Part shown: one piece after another, positions 1-6,801 of the stretch
Position numbering within the stretch: the first letter of the stretch is position 1
Layout: each line of letters begins with the position of its first letter
From: an uncultured Clostridia bacterium
Lineage (GTDB): Bacteria > Bacillota > Clostridia > Oscillospirales > Ruminococcaceae
Reading direction: 5' to 3'
Assembly (NCBI GenBank): GCA_947627005.1
Contig: CANQUJ010000020.1
Span: forward strand, 1-34,753
DNA length: 34,753 nt
Translations under genes and position numbers: made by a program
The notes under the pieces: generated by a model
The model's database searches: none
Told to the model about the DNA's origin: nothing
The model's input: the letters and a program-made list of their open reading frames with translations, nothing else

Positions 1-49
1 CTTCCGTGAGCCAACGCTGTTCTACTTCGATTTGTTACCTTTTTGAAAA

Positions 50-75
50 CTATTGCAACTTGCTATTGCAATTTG
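50..75. repeat. 13-bp tandem direct repeat upstream of nrdD
   Basis: Two adjacent 13-base units (50-62 and 63-75) differ at one position, and each contains the palindromic core TTGCAA. They lie about 45-70 bases before the nrdD start, where a promoter or regulator site would be expected. They do not resemble the NrdR box as I know it. A regulatory role is inference. The window begins just upstream, so the promoter itself may be cut off. Confidence 0.45.
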
Positions 76-120
76 CGTTTTTTTAAAAACATAAATTCAC
101 AGATAAAGGAGACCGAAAAA

Positions 121-2484
121 ATGTATCAGGTAATCAAAAGAGACGGCAAGGTAGTCGACTTCGACATTACAAAGATCGCCAACGCGATAGTTCTTGCCTT
201 CAAGGCCAACGAAAAGCAGTACAACCAGGACGTCATCGACTTCCTCGCCCTTAAAGTTACGGCGGACTTCGAGACGAAGATCAAGGACGGCAAGATCGCC
301 GTCGAAGACATTCAGGACTCTGTCGAGAGCGTTCTCATCAAGGCCGGATACGACAGCGTAGCGAAGTCTTATATCCTCTACCGCAAACAGCGCGAGAAGA
401 TAAGAAACCTCAACCAAACCGTCGTAAACTATAAAGAGATAGTTGACAACTACCTTCAGATCAACGACTGGCGAGTCAAAGAAAACTCTACCGTCACATA
501 TTCGGTCGGCGGACTTATCCTTTCAAACTCCGGCGCGATAACCGCAAACTACTGGCTGTCCGAGATCTACGACCAAGAGATTGCCGACGCCCACCGCAAC
601 TGCGATATCCACCTTCACGACCTTTCTATGCTGACCGGCTACTGCGCGGGCTGGTCTTTAAAACAGCTCATCAAAGAGGGTCTCGGCGGGATCAACGGAA
701 AGATCACCTCAAGCCCCGCAAGCCACCTTTCCACCCTCTGCAACCAGATGGTAAACTTCCTCGGAATTATGCAGAACGAGTGGGCGGGCGCGCAGGCATT
801 CTCGAGCTTCGACACCTATCTCGCCCCGTTTGTAAAGGTGGATAACCTTACCTATAAAGAAGTCAAACAGTGCATCCAAAGCTTCGTATACGGCGTGAAC
901 ACCCCTTCAAGATGGGGAACCCAGGCTCCGTTCTCTAACATCACCCTCGACTGGACGGTTCCGAACGACCTCGCCGAGCTTCCCTGCATAGTCGGCGGAA
1001 AGGAAATGGACTTCTGCTATAAAGACTGCAAGAAGGAAATGGATATGGTCAACAAGGCGTTCATCGAGATCATGATCGAGGGCGACGCCAACGGCCGCGG
1101 CTTCCAGTATCCTATCCCGACCTACTCCATCACCAAAGACTTCGACTGGTCGGAGACCGAGAACAACAGGCTTTTATTCGAGATGACCGCGAAATACGGA
1201 ACCCCCTACTTCTCGAACTACATCAACTCGGATATGCAGCCTTCGGACGTCAGAAGCATGTGCTGCCGCTTAAGGCTCGACTTAAGAGAGCTTAGAAAGA
1301 AATCCGGCGGCTTCTTCGGAAGCGGCGAATCTACCGGCTCTATCGGCGTTGTTACCATAAATATGCCGAAGATCGCCTATCTCTCTAAAGACGAGAAGGA
1401 GTTTTACGAGCGGCTCGACAAGCTTATGGACCTTTCGGCCCGTTCGCTTAAGACCAAGAGGACCGTCATCACCAAGCTTTTGGACAATGGGCTTTACCCC
1501 TATACCAAGCGCTACCTCGGGACCCTTGACAACCACTTCTCGACCATCGGCCTTGTCGGCATGAACGAAGCCTGCCTTAACGCGAATTGGCTTAGGTGCG
1601 ACCTTACCGACGAGCGCGCCCAAAAGTTCACCCAGAACGTTCTGAACCATATGCGCGAGCGCCTTTCGGACTATCAGGAGCTTTACGGCGACCTTTACAA
1701 CCTTGAGGCGACCCCTGCGGAGTCTACCGCTTATCGCCTTGCGAAGCACGATAAAGAGAAATATCCCGACATCATCACCGCCTCGGACGGCACCCCTTAC
1801 TACACCAACTCCTCCCATCTCCCGGTCGGCTACACCGAAGATATCTTCTCTGCACTCGACATTCAGGACAATCTTCAGACCCTTTACACCTCGGGAACCG
1901 TCTTCCACGCCTTCTTGGGCGAAAAGCTGCCCGACTGGAAGTCCGCCGCGAACCTCGTAAGAAAGATCGCCGAGAATTACAGGCTTCCCTACTACACCAT
2001 GAGCCCGACCTATTCGGTCTGCCGCAACCACGGCTACCTTACCGGCGAGCAGAAGGTCTGCCCTCACTGCGGAGAGCCCACCGAGACTTACAGCCGCATC
2101 ACCGGCTACTATCGCCCGGTTCAGAACTGGAACGACGGCAAGGCGCAGGAGTTTAAAGAGAGGAAGACCTACAACATTTCCACCTCTGTATTAAGAAGGA
2201 ACGGCGTAGAATCTAAGGTAGAGATGGGCGCCCCGAGCGAGACTTCTCTTAAAGACGGCTCATATCTCTTCACCACCGCGACCTGCCCGAACTGCAAGGT
2301 TATAAAGTCGATGCTCGACAAGCAGGGCTACAAATACGAGACCCTTTTGGCGAACGAAAACCGCGAGCTTTGCGAGGCCTTTGACATTCGCCAAGCGCCG
2401 ACTCTCGTTGTAGTCAAGGGCGGCGAGTTTGAGAAATTCGCCGGAGTCTCCGACATCAAGAAGAACACCATCGCGAGCGCGTGA
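121..2484 (+). CDS. nrdD: Anaerobic (class III) ribonucleoside-triphosphate reductase with fused C-terminal redoxin domain
   Basis: This cytosolic glycyl-radical enzyme reduces ribonucleoside triphosphates to deoxynucleotides without oxygen. The start is the ATG at 121 (787 residues), preceded by AAAGGAG at 105-111; an upstream in-frame ATG at 43 has no such site. Residues 1-95 form an ATP-cone allosteric domain (MYQVIKRDGK onward). The catalytic core includes HDLSMLTGYC and a Cys pair in RSMCCRLRL. A zinc site follows (C634-x2-H637, C647-x2-C650), and then the radical loop RITGYYRP with Gly662. Residues about 712-787 add a glutaredoxin/NrdH-like domain with active site C722-P-N-C725 and a cis-proline motif QAPT, which most NrdD proteins lack. 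This suggests self-contained thiol reduction instead of formate use, which is inference. The activase gene nrdG is not in the window. A thioredoxin-reductase-like gene follows after a repeat-filled gap. Confidence 0.96.
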   Translation: MYQVIKRDGKVVDFDITKIANAIVLAFKANEKQYNQDVIDFLALKVTADFETKIKDGKIAVEDIQDSVESVLIKAGYDSVAKSYILYRKQREKIRNLNQTVVNYKEIVDNYLQINDWRVKENSTVTYSVGGLILSNSGAITANYWLSEIYDQEIADAHRNCDIHLHDLSMLTGYCAGWSLKQLIKEGLGGINGKITSSPASHLSTLCNQMVNFLGIMQNEWAGAQAFSSFDTYLAPFVKVDNLTYKEVKQCIQSFVYGVNTPSRWGTQAPFSNITLDWTVPNDLAELPCIVGGKEMDFCYKDCKKEMDMVNKAFIEIMIEGDANGRGFQYPIPTYSITKDFDWSETENNRLLFEMTAKYGTPYFSNYINSDMQPSDVRSMCCRLRLDLRELRKKSGGFFGSGESTGSIGVVTINMPKIAYLSKDEKEFYERLDKLMDLSARSLKTKRTVITKLLDNGLYPYTKRYLGTLDNHFSTIGLVGMNEACLNANWLRCDLTDERAQKFTQNVLNHMRERLSDYQELYGDLYNLEATPAESTAYRLAKHDKEKYPDIITASDGTPYYTNSSHLPVGYTEDIFSALDIQDNLQTLYTSGTVFHAFLGEKLPDWKSAANLVRKIAENYRLPYYTMSPTYSVCRNHGYLTGEQKVCPHCGEPTETYSRITGYYRPVQNWNDGKAQEFKERKTYNISTSVLRRNGVESKVEMGAPSETSLKDGSYLFTTATCPNCKVIKSMLDKQGYKYETLLANENRELCEAFDIRQAPTLVVVKGGEFEKFAGVSDIKKNTIASA

Positions 2485-2601
2485 GTGAGGTTTGCGATTG
2501 AAAGGGGAGGCCCGATTTTAGGGGAACCCCGGCGAGAACTCTGCGGGCGATTTTTCCGCAAAGATAGGGGCAGTTTAGGCGCGCATTATGCGGGGAGACT
2601 C

Positions 2602-2692
2602 GACGTTGTGGTGCGCGACCGCTGCCGCAGTCGCGGATTGAAGAGCAGAAAACCCGACGTTTAGGTGCGCAGCTCCTGTCGGAGCTGCGGAT
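2602..2692. repeat. Two units of a short hairpin repeat (family 2)
   Basis: Two roughly 40-base units share the flanks CGACGTT..GGTGCGC and GCGGAT but enclose different stems. The first stem is CGCGAC/GTCGCG (2614-2619 with 2630-2635). The second is a near-perfect palindrome at 2668-2689. Related hairpins in the opposite orientation recur as tandem units at 32331-32490. The units sit in the 506-base gap between nrdD and trxB, where I find no gene. Confidence 0.7.
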
Positions 2693-2711
2693 CGCAAGGG
2701 AAAGCCCTCTC

Positions 2712-2962
2712 TTTCAGGTCAAACGACGCCTTTTCCATCTGCGGAAATAGCACTTTTGTCAGCGTCGTTCTGCAAAGGCTTCGCCTTTGCCCGACTTTCG
2801 CGGCATTTCCAAAAACAGTTCACTGAACTGTTTTTTCAATTCACCCATTTCGGAGCGCCTTCGTTTTGGGGATTTCGCAGCCTGCGGGCTGCGACCAAAG
2901 GGCGCCGCCCTTTGGAATCCCGCCAACCTTTTTAAAAAGGTTGGATCGAAAACTTTTGATTT
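2712..2962 (+). repeat. Multi-hairpin dispersed repeat, copy A
   Basis: This 250-base non-coding element is built from consecutive inverted repeats. They are an outer AACGACGC/GCGTCGTT pair (2714 and 2761-2768), GCAAAGGC-TTC-GCCTTTGC (2772-2790), ACAGTTC-ACT-GAACTGT (about 2814-2832), CGCAGCC..GGCTGCG (2876-2893), a 21-base palindrome around GGGCGCCGCCC (2895-2915), and a 22-base palindrome CCAACCTTTTT/AAAAAGGTTGG (2923-2944). It ends with the unit that appears inverted as AAAAGTTTTCGATCCAACC elsewhere. Copy B (5801-6037) is the same element in reverse orientation, and copy C (32132-32330) is partial. An 83-residue reading frame across it is a by-product of the palindromes. Confidence 0.88.
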
Positions 2963-2990
2963 TTTTCGATTTTTAATTTTAGGTGAGTTT

Positions 2991-3899
2991 ATGTACGATA
3001 TCATAGTCATCGGCGGGGGCCCCGCGGGGCTTACCGCCGCGCTTTATGCAAGGCGAGCGAATAAATCCGTCCTCGTCCTCGAAAAGGCCGCTTTCGGCGG
3101 TCAGATAACCTTCTCCCCGAAGGTCGAAAATATCCCCGGCCACCAAGCCCTCTCCGGCAACGATTTCGCCGCGCTTTTGGTGGACCAGGTCATCGAGCAG
3201 GGCGCCGATCTCGAGCCGGCGGAGGTTATCGAGATCCGCGACGGCGAGGTCAAAACGGTAGTGACCGACAGCGGGGAATATACCGCCAAGGCGGTTATAA
3301 TCGCGACCGGCGCGAAGCACAGAATGCTCGGGCTTGAAAACGAAGAAAACCTCGTCGGCAACGGCGTTTCGTTCTGCGCGGTCTGCGACGGCGCTTTCTA
3401 TCAGGGCGGAACGGTAGGCGTAGTCGGCGGCGGGAATTCGGCGCTGCAAGAGGCCCTTCTGCTCTCCGAGCTTGCGAAGAAGGTCGTCATAGTCCAAAAC
3501 CTCGACCGCCTAACCGGCGAGCCCGCGATGTGCGGCAGAATTGCCGAAAAGGATAACGTCGAGATAATTTTGGGGCACACCGTCTCTCGGCTTATCGGCG
3601 AAAAATCGCTTAGCGGGATTGAAATAAAAAGCGAGAGCGGCGAGACCCGCGAGATTAAGCTTGACGGCCTCTTTGTCGCTATCGGGCTTATCCCGCAGAA
3701 CGAGGCTTTTAAAAATATCGTCGAGCTCGACCGATTCGGCTATGCTGCCGCCGACGAAAGTTGTCTTTGCGCCGCCGCGGGGGTTTTCGTCGCGGGGGAT
3801 TGCCGCACGAAAAAAATAAGGCAGGTAACTACCGCCTGCGCCGACGGCGCGGTCGCCGCGCTTGCGGCCTGCGACTATTGCGACGGGGCGAAAATATGA
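2991..3899 (+). CDS. trxB: Thioredoxin-reductase-like FAD flavoprotein
   Basis: This cytosolic flavoprotein (302 residues from the ATG at 2991, SD AGGTGAG at 2981) should reduce a thioredoxin or redoxin. It has the FAD-binding GGGPAGLTAALYA at the N-terminus, the redox-active CAVC at about residue 132, a second nucleotide fold with GGGNSALQEA, and the C-terminal FAD motif VFVAGDCRTKKIRQVTTA. The segment after the second fold reads VVIVQNLDRLTGE, so the HRRxxxR motif that grips the NADPH 2'-phosphate in classical TrxB is absent. The electron donor may therefore not be NADPH; this is inference. The redoxin domain fused to NrdD upstream is a plausible partner. The stop overlaps the next start (ATGA), indicating coupling. 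A longer in-frame reading that begins inside the repeat is not credible. Confidence 0.9.
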   Translation: MYDIIVIGGGPAGLTAALYARRANKSVLVLEKAAFGGQITFSPKVENIPGHQALSGNDFAALLVDQVIEQGADLEPAEVIEIRDGEVKTVVTDSGEYTAKAVIIATGAKHRMLGLENEENLVGNGVSFCAVCDGAFYQGGTVGVVGGGNSALQEALLLSELAKKVVIVQNLDRLTGEPAMCGRIAEKDNVEIILGHTVSRLIGEKSLSGIEIKSESGETREIKLDGLFVAIGLIPQNEAFKNIVELDRFGYAAADESCLCAAAGVFVAGDCRTKKIRQVTTACADGAVAALAACDYCDGAKI

Positions 3900-4417
3900 G
3901 CAAAGAGCCGATCATCGAGACGGAGAGGCTTATTTTGCGGCCGCTGACCCTTGACGACGCGCCGGCTTGCTTTAGTTGGAACAGCGACGAAAGGGTCGCG
4001 AAGTTTATGTCCTATTCGACCTACACCGATATATCCCAAACCGTCGACTGGATAAAGTCGGCGCTTAAAGACGAGACAGAATGGACCTGGGCGATAGTTC
4101 TCAAAGACGAAAACAAGACGATAGGCTCATGCGGGATCGGGCCGAGCGCCGAAATCAAGGGCTATTGGGGTATCGGGTATAATCTTCACTACGACTATTG
4201 GCGCAAGGGCTACTGCACCGAAGCTATGCGCGCGGTGATAGATTTTGCGCATAAAAGCCTCGGGGTGAATAAAATCTGCGGCGAACACGCCGAGGAAAAC
4301 CCGCGCTCCGGCAGGGTCATGGAAAAATGCGGGCTTAAATTCTTCCGATTCGGAGAATACTCAAAGCTTGACGGAAGCCGAACCTTTAGGGCGAGGTTTT
4401 ATAAGCTTGAGCTTTAA
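3896..4417 (+). CDS. GNAT family N-acetyltransferase (RimJ/RimL type)
   Basis: This 173-residue protein should transfer an acetyl group from acetyl-CoA to a protein N-terminus or small amine. It opens with ETERLILRPLTLDDA, the hallmark start of the RimJ/RimL-like (Acetyltransf_3) branch, has the YWGIGYNLHYDYWRKGYCTEA acetyl-CoA loop near the middle, and ends with ENPRSGRVMEKCGLKF, the conserved asparagine region. The substrate cannot be read from sequence. Its ATG overlaps the trxB stop by four bases, so the two genes are probably translated together. A terminator follows at 4426-4470. A longer frame starting at 3761 runs out of frame through trxB and is rejected. Confidence 0.9.
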   Translation: MSKEPIIETERLILRPLTLDDAPACFSWNSDERVAKFMSYSTYTDISQTVDWIKSALKDETEWTWAIVLKDENKTIGSCGIGPSAEIKGYWGIGYNLHYDYWRKGYCTEAMRAVIDFAHKSLGVNKICGEHAEENPRSGRVMEKCGLKFFRFGEYSKLDGSRTFRARFYKLEL

Positions 4418-4425
4418 TAAACCTA

Positions 4426-4470
4426 CGCTCGCCGGGCCTTGAAATCTTCGGCCGCTCGGCGGGCGTTTTT
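4426..4470 (+). terminator. Rho-independent terminator after the GNAT gene
   Basis: CGCTCGCCG (4426-4434) pairs with CGGCGGGCG (4457-4465) with one G-T wobble. A run of five T follows directly. It separates trxB-GNAT from the prepilin-like gene. Confidence 0.7.
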
Positions 4471-4486
4471 CGATAGGGGGGCTTTA

Positions 4487-5029
4487 ATGAAACCGAACCG
4501 CGCCAAAGGGGGCTTCACTCTCGTCGAAATGCTCGTAACGATAACGCTCGTCTCGCTTTTCGGGATATCCGCGCTTTTGGCGATTGCCGCGGCAAAGCGC
4601 GAGACCGAGGCGAATATCCTTGAATCGCGGGCGTTGGTCGTCTCGGACACGATAAACATCGCGCTTAGGGATATATTTCAGAACGCGACCGATTGGCGCG
4701 AGCAGGGCGGCGAACTTAGAATAGTCTGCGAAAAATATTCGGGGCTCGAGATGACGGTCGGCCTTTCTGACGGCAGATTCGTCGCGACGTTTTACGACTA
4801 CGACTTCGATTTTACAAGCGGGGCGGGATATTCGGACGACGTAAGCAGAGTCGAGCTGATTTTAAACTCCGCCTCATACGCCGAATTTGCGGCCGAGGAT
4901 TTTACGCTTAAGTTTGAAAACGGCGCATTTTCGGGGGAATATTCCCTCGTCTGCGGGGACTATTCAAAGCGGGTAAGCTTTGTCGTCGCGCCGATAAACG
5001 AGCGGCCGGCATATGCGGAATATGAATGA
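4487..5029 (+). CDS. Orphan type IV prepilin / pseudopilin-like protein
   Basis: A 180-residue exported protein with a class III (prepilin peptidase) signal: basic leader MKPNRAKGG, then FTLVEMLVTITLVSLFG, so cleavage is expected after the second glycine, with Phe at +1 and the conserved Glu at +5. The hydrophobic helix spans about residues 10-32. The remainder is a soluble, aromatic- and acid-rich domain that I do not recognise. The start chosen is the ATG at 4487 behind a G-rich site at 4475-4480; a TTG at 4439 lies inside the terminator and is unlikely. No pilus assembly ATPase, platform protein or peptidase gene lies in the window, so its machinery must be encoded elsewhere. A pilus or DNA-uptake role is inference. 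Confidence 0.8.
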   Translation: MKPNRAKGGFTLVEMLVTITLVSLFGISALLAIAAAKRETEANILESRALVVSDTINIALRDIFQNATDWREQGGELRIVCEKYSGLEMTVGLSDGRFVATFYDYDFDFTSGAGYSDDVSRVELILNSASYAEFAAEDFTLKFENGAFSGEYSLVCGDYSKRVSFVVAPINERPAYAEYE

Positions 5030-5056
5030 ATTTTGCGACAGAAAGGCGGCGGGGCC

Positions 5057-5623
5057 GTGTCAAGATACATTTGTTTCGACGTTGAGACGCCGAATTATAA
5101 AAACGAGAGAATGAGCGCCATCGGCATCTGCGCGGTTGAGGACGGCATGATTGCCGAGGAATTTTACTCGCTCGTGAACCCCGAGCAGGGCTTCGACCTT
5201 TTCAACATCCGGCTTACCGGCATAACGCCGGAACAGGCCGCCAAGGCGCCGACCTTCGGCGAGCTTTGGGGCAAAATCGCGCCGCTTATGAAGAGCGGGC
5301 TGCCGGTCGCCCACAACGCCCAGTTCGATATGAGCGTGGTTTCGAAATGCCTTCACGCCTACGGCCTGCCGTACGGCGAGATAACCCGCTACGCCTGCAC
5401 ATGCCGAATCGGCAAAAGGCTTCTGCCCGGGCTGCCGAACCACCGGCTCGACACTATCTGCCGCGAGCTCGGCTTTGGGCTTAATCACCACAACGCCGGA
5501 AGCGACGCCCGCGCCTGCGCCGAGATTTTGAGATATTACATATCAAAGGGCGCGAATATCGAAGACTACGCGAGGTTTTACAGCCTAAGCGAGATCAGAA
5601 CGCTGCGCTCCGCGCCGAAATAA
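5057..5623 (+). CDS. DEDDh 3'-5' exonuclease (DnaQ/epsilon-like)
   Basis: This 188-residue protein is expected to degrade DNA or RNA from the 3' end using two metal ions. The DEDDh residues are visible: Asp and Glu in FDVETPN near the N-terminus, Asp in HNAQFDMSVV, and His and Asp in HHNAGSDARACAEI. It has no polymerase or BRCT domain and resembles stand-alone exonucleases related to the PolC/DnaQ domain. The GTG at 5057 is preferred because AGAAAGGCGG precedes it; a TTG at 5033 in the same frame lacks a good site. It lies 27 bases after the prepilin-like gene, on the same strand, and ends at a terminator. Its cellular role (repair, proofreading or RNA trimming) is not determined. Confidence 0.88.
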   Translation: MSRYICFDVETPNYKNERMSAIGICAVEDGMIAEEFYSLVNPEQGFDLFNIRLTGITPEQAAKAPTFGELWGKIAPLMKSGLPVAHNAQFDMSVVSKCLHAYGLPYGEITRYACTCRIGKRLLPGLPNHRLDTICRELGFGLNHHNAGSDARACAEILRYYISKGANIEDYARFYSLSEIRTLRSAPK

Positions 5624-5624
5624 T

Positions 5625-5651
5625 CGCCGACTACGCGGTCGGCGGTTTTTT
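5625..5651 (+). terminator. Rho-independent terminator after the exonuclease gene
   Basis: CGCCGA (5625-5630) pairs with TCGGCG (5639-5644) and is followed by GTTTTTTG. It begins one base after the stop codon. Confidence 0.85.
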
Positions 5652-5691
5652 GTGAATTTGCGGCTAAAAAGCGAAATTAGGCCGACAAACT

Positions 5692-5775
5692 AAAAGTTTT
5701 CGCTCAAGCCCTATAAAAAGAAAACAGAAGTCAGAGGGCAGAAAGCAGAAAAAGATAAAAGTTTTCGCTCAAGCC
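5692..5775. repeat. Two copies of a 19-bp repeat, AAAAGTTTTCGCTCAAGCC
   Basis: The same 19 bases occur at 5692-5710 and 5757-5775. Close variants end copy A, begin copy B (5801-5819, ..CGATCCAACC) and occur twice at 32132-32174. The unit therefore appears to be the boundary module of the multi-hairpin repeat. The bases between hold a purine-rich tract and no gene. Confidence 0.8.
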
Positions 5776-5800
5776 TATTTCTCAATTCCCGTGTCAAACT

Positions 5801-6037
5801 AAAAGTTTTCGATCCAACCTTTTTCAAAAGGTTGGCGGGGGTCAAGGGGGCGGCGCTCTTTGGTCGCAGCCCGCAGGCTGCGAAAGCCCCAAACGAAGGC
5901 GCTCCGAATTAGGTGAATTGAAAAAACAGTCCGGGGGACTGTTTTTGGAGTTGCCGCGAAAGTCGGGCAAAGGCGAAGCCTTTGCAGAACGACGCTGACA
6001 AAAGTGCCGTTTTCACAGATGGAAAAGGCGTCGTTTT
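5801..6037 (-). repeat. Multi-hairpin dispersed repeat, copy B (inverted)
   Basis: This is the reverse complement of copy A at 2712-2962 over nearly its whole length. The modules appear in reverse order: CCAACC..GGTTGG, a GGCGGCGCTC-type stem that is partly degraded, CGCAGCC..GGCTGCG, an ACAGTCC..GGACTGT stem, GCAAAGGC..GCCTTTGC, and finally GCGTCGTT/AACGACGC. The ACAGT stem differs from copy A at one base pair on both arms (T-A becomes C-G), so pairing is preserved. A 103-residue minus-strand frame across it is not a gene. The 595 bases between the exonuclease and ruvC hold this repeat, the ruvC promoter and two leader hairpins. Confidence 0.88.
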
Positions 6038-6062
6038 TTGCGCCCACTCGCCTAAATTTCTC

Positions 6063-6091
6063 TTGATTATTTTGAACCGTTGTGCTATAAT
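6063..6091 (+). promoter_or_regulatory. Sigma-A type promoter for the ruvC cluster
   Basis: TTGATT (6063-6068), a 17-base spacer, and a perfect TATAAT (6086-6091). Transcription would start near 6098 and give a leader of about 150 bases before ruvC. A second TATAAT at 6201 lacks a convincing -35 box. Confidence 0.8.
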
Positions 6092-6130
6092 AAATCGTTA
6101 CACGATTCATTATATTTTATTTTAGTCGCC

Positions 6131-6205
6131 CTTTTGCTCCTCGGCTTCGCCGAGAACCGCAAAAGATGGCTAATTATAGCAAAAGCCTTCGGCTTTATGC
6201 TATAA
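6131..6205 (+). promoter_or_regulatory. Two leader hairpins with mutually exclusive pairing before ruvC
   Basis: Hairpin 1 nests CTTTTGC/GCAAAAG (6131-6137 with 6159-6165) around CTCGGC-TTC-GCCGAG (6140-6154). Hairpin 2 pairs TTATAGC.AAAGCC (from 6174) with GGCTTT.GCTATAA (to 6205). The arm CTTTTGC at 6131 is also complementary to GCAAAAG at 6179-6185 inside hairpin 2, so an alternative fold would break both hairpins. No T-run follows, so this is not a standard terminator. A regulatory role is inference. Confidence 0.5.
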
Positions 6206-6246
6206 TGGAACCGAATAGTGTATTCTTCGCGGAAGGGGGAGGTTTT

Positions 6247-6801
6247 TTGAGGATCCTCGGAATAGACCCGGGCTACGCCACGGTGGGGTTCGGGGTTTTG
6301 GATTACGACGGCAGAAGCTTTTCGGTCGCGGGGTTCGGCGCGATAACCACTTCGCCCGAATTCGCCTTCGCAGACCGGCTTATGACTATCCACAACGATA
6401 TGCTCGAAATCATAGACTCTTATAAGCCCGAGGCGCTTTCGATGGAAAAGCTCTTCTTTAACACCAACCACACCACCGCGATAGACGTTGCGCAGGCGAG
6501 GGGAGTTATAATGCTCGCGGCGGTCGAGCGCGGGATATCCATAAACGAATATACTCCGCTTCAGGTTAAAAATTCGGTCGTCGGATACGGCAGAGCCGAG
6601 AAAAAACAGGTTCAGGAGATGGTTCGCTCTATCCTGAACTTAAAAGAGGTCCCCAAGCCGGACGATACCGCCGACGCCCTCGCTCTCGCGATAGCGCACG
6701 GGCACTACGCAAGCTCGGCGGCGTTTTCGGAATATTCAAAGCTTATGTATAACAGCGGCGATTATCAAAAATATCGCGGCGGAAAGGACAAGGCGCTATG
6801 A
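6247..6801 (+). CDS. ruvC: Holliday junction resolvase RuvC
   Basis: RuvC nicks four-way DNA junctions symmetrically and works with RuvAB in recombinational repair. From the TTG at 6247 the protein is 184 residues, the usual size, and begins MRILGIDPGYATVGFG with catalytic Asp7. Other catalytic acids lie in LSMEKLFF (Glu, about residue 67) and PDDTADALALAIAHGH near residues 139-142. The GGAAGGGGGAGG site just upstream supports the TTG start; an upstream ATG at 6166 would place the leader hairpin in the coding region. The last 20 or so residues are a hydrophilic tail. The stop overlaps the ruvA start by four bases. It is the first gene of the long cluster. Confidence 0.95.
   Translation: MRILGIDPGYATVGFGVLDYDGRSFSVAGFGAITTSPEFAFADRLMTIHNDMLEIIDSYKPEALSMEKLFFNTNHTTAIDVAQARGVIMLAAVERGISINEYTPLQVKNSVVGYGRAEKKQVQEMVRSILNLKEVPKPDDTADALALAIAHGHYASSAAFSEYSKLMYNSGDYQKYRGGKDKAL

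Noticed and set aside
1282-2067. 261-residue minus-strand frame opposite nrdD
   Set aside because: Antisense shadow; low-complexity composition and no start signal.
2759-3010. Open frames across the multi-hairpin repeats, also at 5799-6110 and 32112-32429
   Set aside because: The frames share residues because the repeat DNA is shared; they lack start signals and are made of palindromes.
6201-6206. Second TATAAT as an alternative ruvC promoter
   Set aside because: It is part of the second leader hairpin and has no acceptable -35 box at 16-18 bases.
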